Positions 1 to 8,787 of a DNA stretch of 34,437 nucleotides are shown here, piece by piece (the first letter of the stretch is position 1; every line of letters begins with the position of its first letter). Origin of the DNA: Acidobacteriota bacterium (GTDB taxonomy: Bacteria > Actinomycetota > Acidimicrobiia > Spongiisociales > UBA11373); the NCBI GenBank assembly GCA_022571885.1, contig JACZWZ010000007.1, forward strand, positions 4,493 through 38,929. The letters are read 5' to 3'. Both the position numbers and the translations under genes were made by a program. The notes beneath the pieces are model-generated. The model had not been told where the DNA came from, searched no databases, and saw nothing but the letters and a program-made list of their open reading frames with translations.

Positions 1-726
1 GTGGTCGGCACGTTTGCATTGGCGGGTCCAGGCAGAGCCGGCCTCCCCGACGACACTCTGACGGGAACCTTTGCATTTGCGGCCCCGCCCGGTGTGGAAC
101 CGAGCCGCGTGTTGCTCTTTGGCGACGCCTCCACGCTTCCCGGAACCTCGCGTGATATCGACGGTCTCGGGTATCGGGTGTTCGTGCCGCCGTATCCGAC
201 ATCCTCCGAGGCCTTTTTGAACGAAGAGCGACTCGGTGACCAGGCGTTGCAGTCGTTGCTGGAGGATCTGATCGACGGGCGGTCACGGCGCGCCGGGTCG
301 GCCTTGGCCGACTTCGGCATCGGATGGGTGGCGTTTACCGAGTCGAGTCCTCTCGAGGCGTTGTTCGAGTCGCAGTTGGATCTGGTGACCCTGCGATCAC
401 TCGACTTCCCGGTTTTTCGAAACGAGGCGCCCGCGGCAATTGTGAGATCGAGCGATGGCGCGGTTTGGCTCGCAGAGGGCACCGGTTATTCGGCTCCCGA
501 CGGTGGGTCTACCGGTGAGGTGTTTGTGGCCGCCAACGCCGACTTCCGGTGGGGTCCGGGTGATTGGTCACAGTCGGATTGGGGCAATCTGATCTCGACG
601 ACCGGATCTGAGATTCGGTTCTCCGCCTACGGGCCCCGTCGGCTGGCTGCGTTCGGTGCGTTGCTCTGGCTGCTGGGTTTGGGGGCCGCCTTCTTCGCTG
701 CACGCATCAGGTGGAATCGGCGATGA
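1..726 (+). CDS. C-terminal part of a large membrane protein, probably glycosyltransferase-associated (5' truncated by window)
   Basis: Open frame from base 1; C-terminal TM helix (LAAFGALLWLLGLGAAFFAARIRW); directly precedes a DUF5719-like gene with overlapping ends. Family assignment rests on neighbourhood. Confidence 0.55.
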   Translation: MVGTFALAGPGRAGLPDDTLTGTFAFAAPPGVEPSRVLLFGDASTLPGTSRDIDGLGYRVFVPPYPTSSEAFLNEERLGDQALQSLLEDLIDGRSRRAGSALADFGIGWVAFTESSPLEALFESQLDLVTLRSLDFPVFRNEAPAAIVRSSDGAVWLAEGTGYSAPDGGSTGEVFVAANADFRWGPGDWSQSDWGNLISTTGSEIRFSAYGPRRLAAFGALLWLLGLGAAFFAARIRWNRR

Positions 727-2054
727 AACGAGCCCTCGTCGCCGCCTTGATCTTGGCGCTCGGAGCTCTGGCGGCGGCCCTCCCAACCCCAGAACCAGCG
801 GCTGGCCCTCTGGCGGGGCTACTCATCGATCGGCCGGGAATCGATTCCCCGGTGGATGCCAGCATCTGGTACTGCCCGTGGGCTCAGGCGAACGCCGGAC
901 GCGACTCGTTCTTTGGTGTTGCTTCGATCGCGGCTGCCGACGCCGAGTTCACATTCCCGGTGGCGATTCCGGGAGAGCCGCCCGATCAGGCTTCGACGGG
1001 GACGCTCGGACCGGGTGCCTCGATACTGACGCTCTCCGACATCGCTCAGCGAGGCGACTCACCCGGATTCGTCGAGTTCAGTGGCGGCCCGGCTGCGGCC
1101 AGCGTGACGGTCATGGGCGAGGTGTTGACAGCCGACTCTTGTGTATCTCAGGGTCCCGACGAGTGGTTCTTTGCCGGCGGGTCGACTCTCAGCGGAGAGC
1201 GGCTGAGGCTCAGATTGTTCAATCCCTTCCCGGAGACCGCCAAGGTGACCGTCACCGGATTCAGCGAGATCGGCGTGGAGGCACTTGGCGAACTGCGATC
1301 GGTGTCGATCAATTCCAGGTCGTGGCGCGACATCGATTTCGAGGAGATGCTTCGGCAACGCCAGGCACTGGTGATCTCGGTCCGGGTAGATGAGGGCCTG
1401 GTCATTCCCGCGATGTCGTATTCCCAGGGTGACGACGAGGCTTGGTGGATCGGCTCGGGCCTTTCCAGAGAGTGGGAGTTTCCGATCGTTCGAACCGACG
1501 GTCTCGAAAACGGAGTGGTCGTGGTGGGAAATCCCAACTTGACGGAGGTAATCGTCACCGTCGATGTGTACACCTCCGAAGGCCCTGAACGGTCTGCCTT
1601 CGAGTTCGTGCTGGCGCCGGAGGCGCCGCTGCGAATCGATCTCGGGTCGGTGTCCGGGGGCGCGGTGGGGGTGCGAATTTCGGCCACGGCTCAGGTAGCG
1701 GCAGGAGTCGTGGCGAGTGGAGAAGCCGGGACCGCGGTCACCGGGGGAGCTTCGGCGCCCGCCCGGGTTTGGCTTCTTCCCGGGTTACGCTCGGTTGGGC
1801 TCAACCAGGGGACGTTGTGGCTGATGAACTCCGGATTTGAGCAGATATCTGTCACCGTCAGTGTGTTGACGGGAGCCGCTGCGGTCAACTCGCAAATCGT
1901 GGTTGAGCCGGGGACCCAGGTGGCGGTGCCGATCTCCGATCCCGATGCGCTCGGTGTTCTCGTGGAGTCGAACGACCCGTTCACGGCCGCGTGGTCGGTC
2001 GAAGGGCCTTCCGGCGGTGCTTTCAGCGCCGGGCTCGCCGTCATCGATGAGTGA
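723..2054 (+). CDS. DUF5719-like secreted/cell-envelope protein
   Basis: ATG at 723 overlaps the preceding stop; signal peptide MKRALVAALILALGALAAALP; beta-rich repeats (VVGNPNLTEVIVTVDVYTSEG) typical of DUF5719. Confidence 0.7.
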   Translation: MKRALVAALILALGALAAALPTPEPAAGPLAGLLIDRPGIDSPVDASIWYCPWAQANAGRDSFFGVASIAAADAEFTFPVAIPGEPPDQASTGTLGPGASILTLSDIAQRGDSPGFVEFSGGPAAASVTVMGEVLTADSCVSQGPDEWFFAGGSTLSGERLRLRLFNPFPETAKVTVTGFSEIGVEALGELRSVSINSRSWRDIDFEEMLRQRQALVISVRVDEGLVIPAMSYSQGDDEAWWIGSGLSREWEFPIVRTDGLENGVVVVGNPNLTEVIVTVDVYTSEGPERSAFEFVLAPEAPLRIDLGSVSGGAVGVRISATAQVAAGVVASGEAGTAVTGGASAPARVWLLPGLRSVGLNQGTLWLMNSGFEQISVTVSVLTGAAAVNSQIVVEPGTQVAVPISDPDALGVLVESNDPFTAAWSVEGPSGGAFSAGLAVIDE

Positions 2055-2424
2055 GTGGGTGGCACCCGTGATTCTCACGGCTGCCGCGGTAGGTGTTGTC
2101 CTCGGAGTCGCCTATTGGGGCCACCGGCGTGAGCGACGCACCGCGATGACCTCGCAATTGCGTCTCGACGGTGTCGAGGGTGCGGTGTTGTTCTTTTCCG
2201 ATGTTGCCTGCAGGCGTTGCGATCTGGTTCGGGATCGCTTGGAGTCCATCGGTGCCGACTTTGTCGAGATCGCCTTCAATCACGAACCGGAGCTTCAGAG
2301 GGCCATCGGTGTGGTGGGCGTTCCTCTCTTGGTGATCCGCGACGACAGTGACACGATTGTGGGGCGAATGGCCGGTGTGCCGTCGGCCAGGCGGATCGGT
2401 CGAGCGCTGGCTCGGTCTCGTTGA
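2047..2424 (+). CDS. Thioredoxin/glutaredoxin-fold membrane-anchored protein
   Basis: ATG at 2047 overlaps the preceding stop; N-terminal TM segment, then VLFFSDVACRRCDLVRDRL (CxxC) and a GVVGVPLLVIRD thioredoxin-like cis-Pro region. Confidence 0.65.
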   Translation: MSEWVAPVILTAAAVGVVLGVAYWGHRRERRTAMTSQLRLDGVEGAVLFFSDVACRRCDLVRDRLESIGADFVEIAFNHEPELQRAIGVVGVPLLVIRDDSDTIVGRMAGVPSARRIGRALARSR

Positions 2425-2456
2425 ATTCCGGGGGAGCGGCGATCTGGATGGCGTCA

Positions 2457-2478
2457 TTAATCACATCAATGTGATTAA
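2457..2478. promoter_or_regulatory. Perfect 10-2-10 inverted repeat TTAATCACAT-CA-ATGTGATTAA, candidate operator
   Basis: Exact palindrome, AT-rich within GC-rich DNA, about 11 bp upstream of the DUF3499-like start. Confidence 0.55.
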
Positions 2479-2489
2479 ACTTGCGGCCA

Positions 2490-2716
2490 TGACCGAGTTC
2501 TGTGTTCGCTGTTCTGCTCCCGCCGGCATCGTGATGTCGTTCGCATATGTCGATCGGGCGGTGTGGCTCGATGACCTGGTTGAACCCGTCGTCCCCGGAT
2601 CGGCATACGCAATGTGCGAGAAGCACGCCGGGCGGCTCACACCCCCGGTCGGCTGGACATTGGTGGATCGACGTACCGCGGCGCGCCCGCTGTTCGCATC
2701 GCTCGAAGTTGCCTAG
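2490..2716 (+). CDS. DUF3499-like small Cys-containing protein
   Basis: MTEFCVRCSAPAGIVMSFAYVDRAVWLDDL...YAMCEKHAGRLTPPVGWTLVDRR matches the DUF3499 pattern; lies upstream of manB as in actinobacteria. Confidence 0.75.
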
Positions 2717-2877
2717 TGCCCCGACCGGCAGTGTTCGCCGGGTTCAGGGCCTCCACAGACGCCTCTGGCTGAGTCCTCGAATGCACGGTCTAGTGCGCCT
2801 TCGCCCGAGGTCCGCGCCAGAGCCACCGTGGCCTCGCCCCGAACGTCACCGGCGCCGCCGGCCAGGGCACTAAGCCG

Positions 2878-3195
2878 GTGCCGATCGACCGGGACGTCCT
2901 CGAGGCTGTTCGGGAGATGGATGAGCATGATCTGCGGCGCCTCCTCATCTTGGCCAGGGCACGCCTCGAGAATCGGGGATTCTCTTTCGAAGCGGCCTCC
3001 GGTCCGGATGTCAGTCTTCGTGAGCAGTGGGTTCGTTGTGGCAAGGAAGCATGCTCCAAGTGCCCGCATGGACCCTATTGGTATGCCTTCTGGAGCGAGG
3101 ATGGTCGGAGGCGCTCCCGGTACGTCGGGAAACTCGACGAAGAATCAGTCAATCCCGTAGGCATCGCTGCCGAACCTGCCCCGAGTGGAGAATGA
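2878..3195 (+). CDS. DUF6788-like protein
   Basis: GTG start; LREQWVRCGKEACSKCPHGPYWYAFWSEDGRRRSRYVGK is the typical Cys/His core of this family. Confidence 0.6.
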   Translation: MPIDRDVLEAVREMDEHDLRRLLILARARLENRGFSFEAASGPDVSLREQWVRCGKEACSKCPHGPYWYAFWSEDGRRRSRYVGKLDEESVNPVGIAAEPAPSGE

Positions 3196-3205
3196 GGAGG
3201 AAGGT

Positions 3206-3403
3206 ATGAGTCGTAGGCGTGAGCCGTCGACGATCAAGTGCTCTGAGTGCGGGGCGTCCGACGCCATCCAGATCGAGATCACTCTCCCGGATCAAACCGA
3301 CGTGACGTTCAACTCCTGCCATCGGTGTGAACACCGGTGGTGGAAGTCGGGGGCCGAGGTGCTCGACCTGACGACCCTGCTGGAGAAGGCTCGGCGGCGC
3401 TGA
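3206..3403 (+). CDS. Small zinc-ribbon protein
   Basis: ATG preceded by AGGAGGAAGGT; two CxxC pairs (KCSEC, CHRCEHRW) resembling a TFIIS-type ribbon. Confidence 0.65.
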   Translation: MSRRREPSTIKCSECGASDAIQIEITLPDQTDVTFNSCHRCEHRWWKSGAEVLDLTTLLEKARRR

Positions 3404-3440
3404 ACCATTGCGGGCGCGGCAGCGTTAGCCTGCTGAAACC

Positions 3441-5600
3441 GTGACTGCCTCGAGCCGGGCGCCATCGCGCCGCATCGATATCGACCGCCCTTGGATTCGC
3501 TTCGCCGTGCCGGCGCTCCTCACTCTGGGGGCGCTGCTGGCGTTCGGGTTCATGCGGCCCGACCGTCTGTTCCTGGCGAACACTCCGACCGGCGGCGACA
3601 TGGGAGCCCACGTGCTGGTGCCCGCCTACATCCGCGACACCTTGTTGCCGAGTGGCCGTCTGCTGGGGTGGAGCAATGACTGGTACGCCGGGTTTCCGAT
3701 CCTGTACTTCTACTTTCCGTTGCCGGCGTACACAATCGTGTTGCTCGATGTGTTCGTGCCCTATGGAGTCGCCTTCAAGCTGGTGACCGTTGCCGGCTTG
3801 GTTGCGCTGCCGTTCGCCGCCTATGTGTTCGCCAGGGGGATGGGGTTGGCGAAGTCGGTGTCGGTGGTGGCGGGCATTGCGGGCGGGACCTTCATATTCA
3901 TGGAGTCGTTCTCGATCTTTGGCGCCAATACGCTGTCGACCCTCGCCGGGGAGTACTCGTTCTCTTGGTCGTTCGCCTTGTCGTTCGCCTACCTCGGTCT
4001 CCTCATGAAGAACGTGCGCGAAGGGAGGGGGTTTACTGCGTCTACCGGCGTGTTGCTTGCCCTCACTGCGCTCACCCACCTCATCACCACCGTCGTCGTT
4101 GTTCTGGTGTCTCTCCCGCTGCTGTTCAGGCGACGCGGGCCGGCGATACTCGTCGGGAGTTGGGTCGTCGGATTCGGCATTGCAGCCTTTTGGGCACTGC
4201 CGCTCTTGGCGACGGTTTCGTATACCACGGACATGAGGTGGTTCCCGATCACCGGGTTCGATGCCGTCTTCCCGCGAGAGCTGTGGCCGGTCTTGGTGCT
4301 CGCCGGCGGCGGACTCGCATATTCGATTTGGCGCCGGGTGACACTGGGGCCGGTCTTGGCGCTGCTGGTGATGCCGGTTGCCGGCTACTTCATCATCCAA
4401 TATGTCGACTTTCGCAAGCTGTATAACGCCAGGTTGCTCCCGTTCTGGTTCTTTACGGTGTTCCTGCTTGCCGGCATAGCCGTTGGTGCCGTTGCCAAGT
4501 CGATCGCGCAACGGGTTCGGGGTGGAACGGAAGTGCGGTGGGTTGCGGCCGCGGTGGGCGTGGTCTTTTTCCTGACTGTGGCCGGCTTGGGTGTCAACAA
4601 GGCGCCGAAGTGGGCGACTTGGAACTACAGCGGCTACGAGGCCAAGGCTGTGTACGCCTACGGAGAGGATGGCGAGGAGATTCTCCAGACCGACTACTGG
4701 GCGGAGTATTCGGGTCTGATGGCCACGCTCGACTCCCTGCCGGATGGCAGGGTGATGTGGGAGGCCAACAGCGACCTCAACAGATACGGAACTCCGATGG
4801 CGCTGATGCTTACCGGATACTGGGTCGAGGGCCACCCTTCGATGGAAGGCCTGCTCTTCGAGTCTTCGTTGACCACGCCGTTCCATTTCATCAACGCGTC
4901 GGAAGTGAGCCAGCGCCCTTCGAACCCCATCCCCGGCCTTCCGTACTCAGGCCTGAATTTCGAGCGCGCGGTCAAACACTTGGCGGTGTTTGACGTTGAG
5001 TACTACGTGTCGTTCACCGAGTCGGCAACACAGGCTGCCCACGAGTTTGGCCTGGATGTCGCCGCGGTATCCGACCCGTTTACCGTCTTCCGGCTCCCGC
5101 CGGCCTCGCTGGTCGATATCGCGTCGTTCGAGCCGGCAGTGTGGGACGGTGATGACACCTTCGTCGATGCTGCGATCGACTGGTACGACCAAGTCGAGAG
5201 CCTCGATCGGTGGATCGTCGAGGATGGCCCTGCGGCGTGGCGTCGGATCGACAATGTGTCACTTCGAAGCCGCCAGGTGATCACGACGTCCGGCGTGGTG
5301 ACTGATATCGTCCTTGAGGATCATCGAATCTCGTTCTCGACCACTGCGGTGGGAGTGCCCCACCTGGTGAAGGTCTCGTGGTTCCCCAACTGGTCCGCCT
5401 CCGGCGCTGATGGACCATATCGCGCCGCACCTTCGCTGATGATCGTGGTACCGACTCAGCAGGACGTGGTCATCGATTTCAAGGAACGACTCCCGGAGAT
5501 GGTCGGGAAGGCGATGTCGGCGGCGACCATCCTCGGGTTGGGCACCATGGCGTTCATTCGGCGGAAGGGTCGGCGGCCGGCGGCCGCCTCCCGCGATTAG
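3441..5600 (+). CDS. Large polytopic membrane protein (YfhO/6-pyruvoyl-tetrahydropterin-synthase-related / glycosyltransferase C-like)
   Basis: 719 aa with many TM helices, short conserved loops (TPTGGDMGAHV, WYAGFPILYFYFPLPA) and a large extracytoplasmic domain. Confidence 0.65.
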   Translation: MTASSRAPSRRIDIDRPWIRFAVPALLTLGALLAFGFMRPDRLFLANTPTGGDMGAHVLVPAYIRDTLLPSGRLLGWSNDWYAGFPILYFYFPLPAYTIVLLDVFVPYGVAFKLVTVAGLVALPFAAYVFARGMGLAKSVSVVAGIAGGTFIFMESFSIFGANTLSTLAGEYSFSWSFALSFAYLGLLMKNVREGRGFTASTGVLLALTALTHLITTVVVVLVSLPLLFRRRGPAILVGSWVVGFGIAAFWALPLLATVSYTTDMRWFPITGFDAVFPRELWPVLVLAGGGLAYSIWRRVTLGPVLALLVMPVAGYFIIQYVDFRKLYNARLLPFWFFTVFLLAGIAVGAVAKSIAQRVRGGTEVRWVAAAVGVVFFLTVAGLGVNKAPKWATWNYSGYEAKAVYAYGEDGEEILQTDYWAEYSGLMATLDSLPDGRVMWEANSDLNRYGTPMALMLTGYWVEGHPSMEGLLFESSLTTPFHFINASEVSQRPSNPIPGLPYSGLNFERAVKHLAVFDVEYYVSFTESATQAAHEFGLDVAAVSDPFTVFRLPPASLVDIASFEPAVWDGDDTFVDAAIDWYDQVESLDRWIVEDGPAAWRRIDNVSLRSRQVITTSGVVTDIVLEDHRISFSTTAVGVPHLVKVSWFPNWSASGADGPYRAAPSLMIVVPTQQDVVIDFKERLPEMVGKAMSAATILGLGTMAFIRRKGRRPAAASRD

Positions 5601-5700
5601 CGATTAGCCCTTAGCAAGAGAGAATCACTCCCCCCTCGAGGGGGAGTCGACCGACGAAGTCGGTCGGAGAGGGGGCCCTCCGACTCCGGGGACTTGCCGC
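5589..5700 (+). repeat. Composite dispersed element, copy 1: heptamers (GCGATTA)2-GCCCTTA-GCAAGAG, CTCCCCCCTCGAGGGGGAGTC, hairpin CGACCGAC-GAA-GTCGGTCG, GGGGGCCCTCCGACTCC
   Basis: Shares TTAGCAAGAGAGAATCACTCCCCCCTCGAG with the reverse strand of 19858-19889 and the GAGTC-hairpin-CCTCCGACTCC frame with 10165-10202 and 19552-19610. Confidence 0.75.
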
Positions 5701-5723
5701 GCGACGGCGGCTGGGCCCGAGAT

Positions 5724-6449
5724 TCACTCGCCGGCCTGGTGCCGGGCCTCGTTGCGCAGCGACCTGCGTATCCGCCACAGTCCGACCAGAGTCCGCGGGA
5801 TCCGTTTGACGAACGAGGATCGAGCCGTCCGCAGCTCCTCGACGGTGGCCGGAACTTCGGCGATCCGATAACCGGCGCGCTCGGCGCGGATCACGAGTTC
5901 GGTGTCGAACAGGTCCTGGGTGGATTCGACCGCAGGTACAAGCGTTTCGACGACGGACCGTCGAATCATCTTCATGCCGTGGGTGTCCGTCACCTCAGAT
6001 CGGAAGAGCATTTTGAGCACTATGTTGAAGCCCCAGGTGCCGAGCCGGCGCAGCAGGGATCGTCTGTCGTCGGATCCAGCGACCCGCTTCGATGCGAGCA
6101 CGATGTCGGCGGAATCCTTGATTCGAAGACCGGTGCGGATGAAGTCGGCCGAGAAATAGTCAATGTCGAAATTGACGATCCAGGCGCCCTTTGCCCGAAG
6201 GAAACCGGCTCGCATCGCCGCTCCGTAATCCGGTTCGGGCAGTCTGATCATCGTCACCCGATCGTCGGTGTCGCTGATTCGGGAGACGATCTCAGCAGTG
6301 GCGTCCGTCGATCCGTTTTCGGCGATGATGACCTCGAATACCTCTCCCAACGACTCCATCGACTCGATGAGACGGGGAAGGGCAGAGTCGATGAACCCCG
6401 CCTCATTATGGACAGGGATCACTGCGCTGACGGCGGGAGTCGAAGGCAT
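5724..6449 (-). CDS. Family 2 glycosyltransferase (dolichyl-phosphate mannose synthase-like)
   Basis: SAVIPVHNEAGFIDSALPRL..VIIAENGSTDAT..GAAMRAGFLRAKGAWIVNFDIDYF; start set at the internal Met (6449), so it does not overlap manB. Confidence 0.85.
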   Translation of the reverse strand: MPSTPAVSAVIPVHNEAGFIDSALPRLIESMESLGEVFEVIIAENGSTDATAEIVSRISDTDDRVTMIRLPEPDYGAAMRAGFLRAKGAWIVNFDIDYFSADFIRTGLRIKDSADIVLASKRVAGSDDRRSLLRRLGTWGFNIVLKMLFRSEVTDTHGMKMIRRSVVETLVPAVESTQDLFDTELVIRAERAGYRIAEVPATVEELRTARSSFVKRIPRTLVGLWRIRRSLRNEARHQAGE

Positions 6450-6498
6450 GGGCGGGTGGAGTCTAGGGATGGGCTGTTCCCCGTAGAATGACTGATCC

Positions 6499-7839
6499 AT
6501 GGATCTCGACGCCATCTTCAAGGCCTACGACGTTCGCGGAGTGGTGCCTACCGAGATCGACGAGGAGGCCGTCCGTCGGATCGGATATGGTTTCGCCCGG
6601 TTCGCCTCGGCAGACCGGATCGTGATCGGGCGGGATGCTCGAATTTCGTCGCCGGTGTTGGCGGCAGCTCTCTGCGACGGAATTCGGTCGGCCGGAGTCG
6701 ATGTCAGCGACCTCGGCATGATCACCACCGACATGGCGTATTTCGGCTCCGGGCACTTCGATCTTCCCGGAGCGATGGTCACCGCGTCTCACAACCCCAA
6801 GGGTTACAACGGGATAAAGCTGTGTCTGGAGGGCGCTGCTCCAGTCGGTGTCGACAGCGGTCTCATCGAGGTTCGAGAATTGGCGGAGGGTGAGCCACCC
6901 TCAGATCTCATAGGCAAGTACCGGGCGGACGACATCCTCGATCCATATGTGGATCATGTCCTCAGGGTGGCGGGGGCCGCGGCGATCGGTGATCTCAGAG
7001 TGGCGGTCGACGGCGGGAATGGTGTTGCCGGCGTCGCGATCCCATCCATCTTCGATCGGATTACGCCCGAAGTCATCGGACTCTTCCTTGATCCTGATGG
7101 GACCTTTCCCAACCACCACCCGGACCCGTTGCGGCCTGAGAATCTGGTTGATCTCACGGCCCTGATGGCGTGGGAACGCCCCGACATGGGAGTCGCTTTC
7201 GACGGTGACGCCGACCGTGCCTTCTTCATAGACGATGCCGGAGTCCCGGTTTCCGGCAGCACGATCACGGCCATGTTGGCCAAGTGGTTCCTCGCCGAAG
7301 ATTCCGGTATGAGCATCGTCCACAATCTGATCTGCTCGAAGGCGGTGCCGGAGACGATCCTGGCGGCCGGAGGTACGCCGGTGCGAACCAGGGTCGGCCA
7401 TTCCTACATCAAGCAGGTCATGAAGGACACCGGCGCCGCGTTCGGTGGCGAGCACAGCGGGCACTACTACTTCAAAGACAACTTCAACGCCGACTCCGGA
7501 ATTCTCGCCATGCTGATACTCATGCGGATCGTCACGGAGTCGGAGCAACCCCTGTCCGAGCTTCGTGGCGAATTCGAGCCTTACGCTCAGTCGGGCGAAA
7601 TCAATATGGTGGTCGCTGATCCGGAGGTAGAGGTCGATCGGATAGCCGGCGTCTTCAAGGGCGAAGATCGACTCGACGGCCTCACGGTCGACGTCGGTGA
7701 CGGGTGGTTCAACCTGCGGCCCTCGAATACCGAGCCGGTTCTGCGATTGAACGTCGAGGCGCCGGATGCGAAGGCAGTGGAGAAGCTGGTGGCCGAGGTG
7801 CGATCCCACATAGAGGAGGTCGGCGATGGCAGTTCCTGA
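6499..7839 (+). CDS. manB: Phosphomannomutase/phosphoglucomutase
   Basis: FKAYDVRGVVPTEID; catalytic TASHNPKGYNGIK; GDADRAFF; GEHSGHYYFKD; RPSNTEPVLRLNVEA. Confidence 0.95.
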   Translation: MDLDAIFKAYDVRGVVPTEIDEEAVRRIGYGFARFASADRIVIGRDARISSPVLAAALCDGIRSAGVDVSDLGMITTDMAYFGSGHFDLPGAMVTASHNPKGYNGIKLCLEGAAPVGVDSGLIEVRELAEGEPPSDLIGKYRADDILDPYVDHVLRVAGAAAIGDLRVAVDGGNGVAGVAIPSIFDRITPEVIGLFLDPDGTFPNHHPDPLRPENLVDLTALMAWERPDMGVAFDGDADRAFFIDDAGVPVSGSTITAMLAKWFLAEDSGMSIVHNLICSKAVPETILAAGGTPVRTRVGHSYIKQVMKDTGAAFGGEHSGHYYFKDNFNADSGILAMLILMRIVTESEQPLSELRGEFEPYAQSGEINMVVADPEVEVDRIAGVFKGEDRLDGLTVDVGDGWFNLRPSNTEPVLRLNVEAPDAKAVEKLVAEVRSHIEEVGDGSS

Positions 7840-7996
7840 CGAGCTGATGGAGATCCTGCGCTGCATCGAATGCCATTCGCAGTTGGATCAACGGGACGCC
7901 GAACTGGTCTGCCGGGAGTGTGGGCTTCACTTCCCGGTGGAGGGAGACATTCCGGTGATGCTCCCCGAATCCTCGTATCGCCCAGAGGGTCCGTAG
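7826..7996 (+). CDS. Trm112 family protein
   Basis: Manual translation: MAVPDELMEILRCIECHSQLDQRDAELVCRECGLHFPVEGDIPVMLPESSYRPEGP*; not in the ORF track (56 aa); overlaps the manB 3' end. Confidence 0.88.
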   Translation: MAVPDELMEILRCIECHSQLDQRDAELVCRECGLHFPVEGDIPVMLPESSYRPEGP

Positions 7997-8148
7997 GAGG
8001 CTCGGGCGAGCCCGTTGCACTCGCTCGTCGTGTTGGAGCCGATCGGCATGGCTGCGCCCTCTGAGGTCGCGTTGGCGCCGACGCGGTTCTTCGCCCGAGG
8101 CCGGGGTGGTGTGTACCGTGGCGAGGAGGCGGGAATGTGGGGAGCGAG

Positions 8149-8508
8149 ATGGATTGGCGAGAGCGGATCGTCGAGGATCAGAGGCCGTGGGGGCGCTTTA
8201 GGCGCTACTCGCTCAATGAGGTGTCAACGGTAAAGATCATCACAGTTCTGCCGGGGCAGAGTCTGAGCGAACAGCGCCATCAACGGCGTCAGGAGCTGTG
8301 GGTGGTCTTGGACGACGGTATTGAGGTTCGTGTCGGAGACACGGCGACGGTCGCCGACAAAGGTGACGAGTTCTTCATCCCGGCGGGAGAAACCCATCGC
8401 TTGTCGTGTGTCGGCGATGCTCCAGCCCGAATCCTCGAGGTGGCATTCGGCGAATTCGATGAGTCAGACATCGAGCGGCTTTCGGACGACTACGGGCGGG
8501 TGGACTGA
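8149..8508 (+). CDS. Cupin, mannose-6-phosphate isomerase type II-like
   Basis: RPWGRFRRYSLNEVSTVKIITVLPGQSLSEQRHQRRQELWVVLDDGIEVRVGD..FIPAGETHRLS. Confidence 0.8.
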   Translation: MDWRERIVEDQRPWGRFRRYSLNEVSTVKIITVLPGQSLSEQRHQRRQELWVVLDDGIEVRVGDTATVADKGDEFFIPAGETHRLSCVGDAPARILEVAFGEFDESDIERLSDDYGRVD

Positions 8509-8537
8509 GAGGACTCGCCGACAGGCGTGGACGCGGC

Positions 8538-8607
8538 GGCCTGGGGTTGGGGCCCCGGGGGCCGCACTGCGATGAGCCGTGTGGCGAAGAGCCATGGGCA
8601 CAGAGGG
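8538..8607 (+). repeat. Dispersed repeat family C, single copy
   Basis: GGCCTGGGGTTGGGGCCCCGGGGGCCGCACTGCGATGAGCCGTGTGGCGAAGAGCCATGGGCACAGAGGG aligns with the 24379-24807 array unit and with the reverse complement of 33437-33506. Confidence 0.55.
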
Positions 8608-8787
8608 CGAGCCCGGCTGTCTGATGGGTCGAATTCGATCGATCAGGGCATGGGTACCATTATCCGGCTGTCGCTTTGGCAGTGATCGGCGTCCTCGTCT
8701 CAGCATTTCAGCCGACCGCGCGGGCTTCGATCCCACTCCAGTACTTACCATCGAAGGTCTAACGACCCGTCACCTCCAGGAGTCTCA

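Noticed and set aside
3309-4886. 525-aa minus-strand ORF opposite the large membrane protein
   Set aside because: Arg/His/Glu-rich antisense translation typical of GC-rich DNA; the plus strand encodes a convincing polytopic membrane protein.
8640-8787. Possible SAH/SAM riboswitch upstream of ahcY
   Set aside because: No match recognised by eye to known SAH riboswitch core motifs; an Infernal/Rfam scan would be needed.
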